This document shows positions 7,221 to 8,350 of a DNA stretch of 8,350 nt, in pieces (within the stretch, counting starts at the first letter, position 1; each line of letters opens with the position of its first letter). A program made the translations under genes and the position numbers. The DNA is from Campylobacteraceae bacterium (lineage in GTDB: Bacteria > Campylobacterota > Campylobacteria > Campylobacterales > Sulfurovaceae). The stretch covers positions 1 through 8,350 of the forward strand of contig JALWZI010000037.1 in the NCBI GenBank assembly GCA_027002755.1, in the 5' to 3' direction. The notes below the pieces were generated by a model, which was not told the DNA's origin, ran no database searches, and saw only the letters and a program-made list of their open reading frames with translations.

Positions 7221-7496
7221 TTAGATCTCTTCCACTTCCAGCTCCCAAGGATATTCAGAGAAACGGCGCTCCAGCAGGCGCTCGATACTCTGACGGATCT
7301 GGGCCGACTGACGGGGGTCGTGGGCCAGCCAGGCCAAGGCGATCTCCGCCTCCTTGGGATAGCTGCCGCTAATATCCAGTACCGAGAGGTTGAAAGCTTT
7401 GAGACGATCTTTGAGTGAGTTGACCACCTGCCGCCGCCCTTTGAGAGAATGGGCCTCCGGCAGCTCGAGACGAAGGAACCCCTGGGCGAGAATCAT
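7221..7496 (-). CDS. DUF503 family (YlxP-like) small protein
   Basis: A 91-residue protein with the DUF503 pattern: a first strand MILAQGFLRLELPEAHSLKGRR, then the helix VVNSLKDRLKAF, a second strand NLSVLDISGSYP, and EAEIALAWLAHD, with a final helix IRQSIERLLERRF. The family is widespread; in Bacillus the homologue YlxP lies among infB-rbfA translation genes, but its function is not established. The ATG is preceded by AAAGGAGA at good spacing. It is separated by about 200 bases from rplI and about 500 bases from the helicase gene, so it may be its own transcription unit. The assignment rests on the SLKGRRxVVNSL and second-strand pattern. Confidence 0.8.
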   Translation of the reverse strand: MILAQGFLRLELPEAHSLKGRRQVVNSLKDRLKAFNLSVLDISGSYPKEAEIALAWLAHDPRQSAQIRQSIERLLERRFSEYPWELEVEEI

Positions 7497-7526
7497 CGGG
7501 ATCTCCTTTGGGAAATATCAAGTCCA

Positions 7527-7532
7527 ATGATA
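7527..7532 (-). promoter_or_regulatory. Candidate -10 box for the DUF503 gene
   Basis: On the minus strand this is TATCAT, 31 bases before the ATG at 7496, with no good -35. An alternative TATAAC lies at 7624-7629 and would give a leader of about 120 bases containing the GGCCC/GGGCC hairpin. Confidence 0.25.
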
Positions 7533-7574
7533 ACACGAGAGCTGCGTCGTTTGTCGTTTGAACGGGGTAAAAGA

Positions 7575-7610
7575 GTCGCAAGCACGGCCCCATGGGCCTC
7601 ACGTCGCAAG
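7575..7610. repeat. Palindrome flanked by short direct repeats
   Basis: GTCGCAAG occurs at 7575-7582 and 7603-7610, enclosing a GGCCC/GGGCC hairpin with a CAT loop (7586-7598). In the minus orientation it would lie in the 5' leader of the DUF503 gene if transcription starts upstream of it. Confidence 0.4.
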
Positions 7611-7667
7611 TCACAGGAAATGTGTTATATGTTAAAAAGTATCACACAACACATGGCAGAGCTAAAG

Positions 7668-7747
7668 TGACGTCAGTCCTTCGCGTTTTCTTTTTCTTTG
7701 CTTCGTTTCCTTTTTCTTTGTCGCGAAACAAAGAAAAAGAAATGAAG
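7668..7747. repeat. Repeat module A, copy 2
   Basis: Eighty bases identical to 4022-4102 apart from one missing A. Here the stem is CTTTTTCTTTGT (7710-7721) pairing perfectly over 12 bp with 7728-7739 around a CGCGAA loop. The sequence outside the module differs from copy 1 on both sides, so the module boundaries are sharp. Confidence 0.85.
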
Positions 7748-7763
7748 GGAGGTTTCGCAGCGG

Positions 7764-7775
7764 AGGCTTCAGCCT
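7764..7775. repeat. Small hairpin with TC loop
   Basis: AGGCT (7764-7768) and AGCCT (7771-7775) form a 5-bp inverted repeat around TC, the same loop as module B. It is immediately followed by module D. No counterpart is seen in copy 1. Confidence 0.4.
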
Positions 7776-7776
7776 A

Positions 7777-7786
7777 CAACGCAAAG
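7777..7786. repeat. Short repeat module D, copy 2
   Basis: CAACGCAAAG, identical to 4200-4209. Here it lies between modules A and B, whereas in copy 1 it follows module C. Confidence 0.4.
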
Positions 7787-7903
7787 TATGCATACATAAC
7801 ATGGATATGACTGATTGAGTAGTATAGACTAGGGAAGATGACATTATCACGAAGACCACGGGAAATAAGGAAAAAATCGTGTTCTGATGCAAAACAATTG
7901 GAA

Positions 7904-7921
7904 ACGCGAATTCATTCGCGT
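7904..7921. repeat. Repeat module B hairpin, copy 2
   Basis: ACGCGAAT / ATTCGCGT, a perfect 8-bp stem with a TC loop. Relative to copy 1 the outer G-C pair is A-T, a paired change that keeps the stem. Flanking TTGG (7898-7901) and CCAA (7922-7925) extend the stem by 4 bp beyond a two-base AA bulge. Confidence 0.8.
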
Positions 7922-7940
7922 CCAAGCATCGGCCTCTTTG

Positions 7941-7958
7941 CCGGGAATGAATTCCCGG
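7941..7958. repeat. Repeat module C hairpin, copy 2
   Basis: CCGGGAAT / ATTCCCGG with a GA loop, preceded by TTTG and followed by TTCC exactly as in copy 1. It lies about 40 bases downstream of the helicase stop. On the minus strand no T run follows, so it is not a standard intrinsic terminator, though it could protect the mRNA 3' end. Confidence 0.8.
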
Positions 7959-7996
7959 TTCCACGGAATTGTAACGTTATAGGGTGCTCAGATTTC

Positions 7997-8350
<354 letters not shown>

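Larger units (their letters stand above)
7497..7996. other. 500-base gene-free region rich in palindromes
   Basis: I see no credible gene here. It holds, in order: candidate promoters for the DUF503 gene; a small palindrome flanked by GTCGCAAG direct repeats (7575-7610); an ATGTGTT/AACACAT inverted repeat (7620-7626 with 7648-7654); repeat module A (7668-7747); a small TC-loop hairpin (7764-7775); module D (7777-7786); about 110 bases without recognised structure; then modules B and C (7904-7958) just downstream of the helicase gene. Confidence 0.75.

Overview
The window reads as a chromosomal segment of a relatively GC-rich member of the Campylobacterota (epsilonproteobacteria; Sulfurovum or Nitratifractor-like is my guess). 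The rplI-hslV-hslU order and the HslV and HslU sequences match the Helicobacter/Campylobacter type, including a short MFxA propeptide before the catalytic Thr and a GFVG pore loop. Every gene I can support lies on the minus strand, so the region is transcribed from high to low coordinates. The long plus-strand open frames are shadows of these genes.

From right to left: (1) the C-terminal end of a DEAD-box RNA helicase (7997-8350, entering from the right); (2) a 500-bp gene-free stretch (7497-7996) full of palindromes and repeats; (3) a small DUF503/YlxP-like gene (7221-7496); (4) a spacer holding a compact element with 13-bp terminal inverted repeats (7108-7192) and a candidate promoter; (5) a tightly packed operon rplI-hslV-hslU followed by a small tyrosine-phosphatase-like gene (4213-7023); (6) a 236-bp spacer with a second copy of the repeat family; (7) a stand-alone FAD oxidoreductase resembling the C-terminal domain of MnmC (2840-3952); (8) a membrane-anchored polysaccharide deacetylase (922-2799), overlapping (9) a secreted glycoside-hydrolase-like protein that runs off the left edge (1-949).

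Functionally, rplI-hslV-hslU couples ribosomal protein L9 to the two-component HslVU protease. The deacetylase/hydrolase-like pair at the left looks like a small extracytoplasmic polysaccharide-modification unit. The oxidoreductase is probably a tRNA-wobble or amine-oxidising enzyme.

The most interesting non-coding material is the pair of composite palindromic repeats (4022-4178 and 7668-7958). Their modules are conserved, and one base-pair covariation supports a folded structure. The next is the TIR-bounded element upstream of rplI. I see no CRISPR array, rRNA or tRNA, and no complete transposon or transposase gene.
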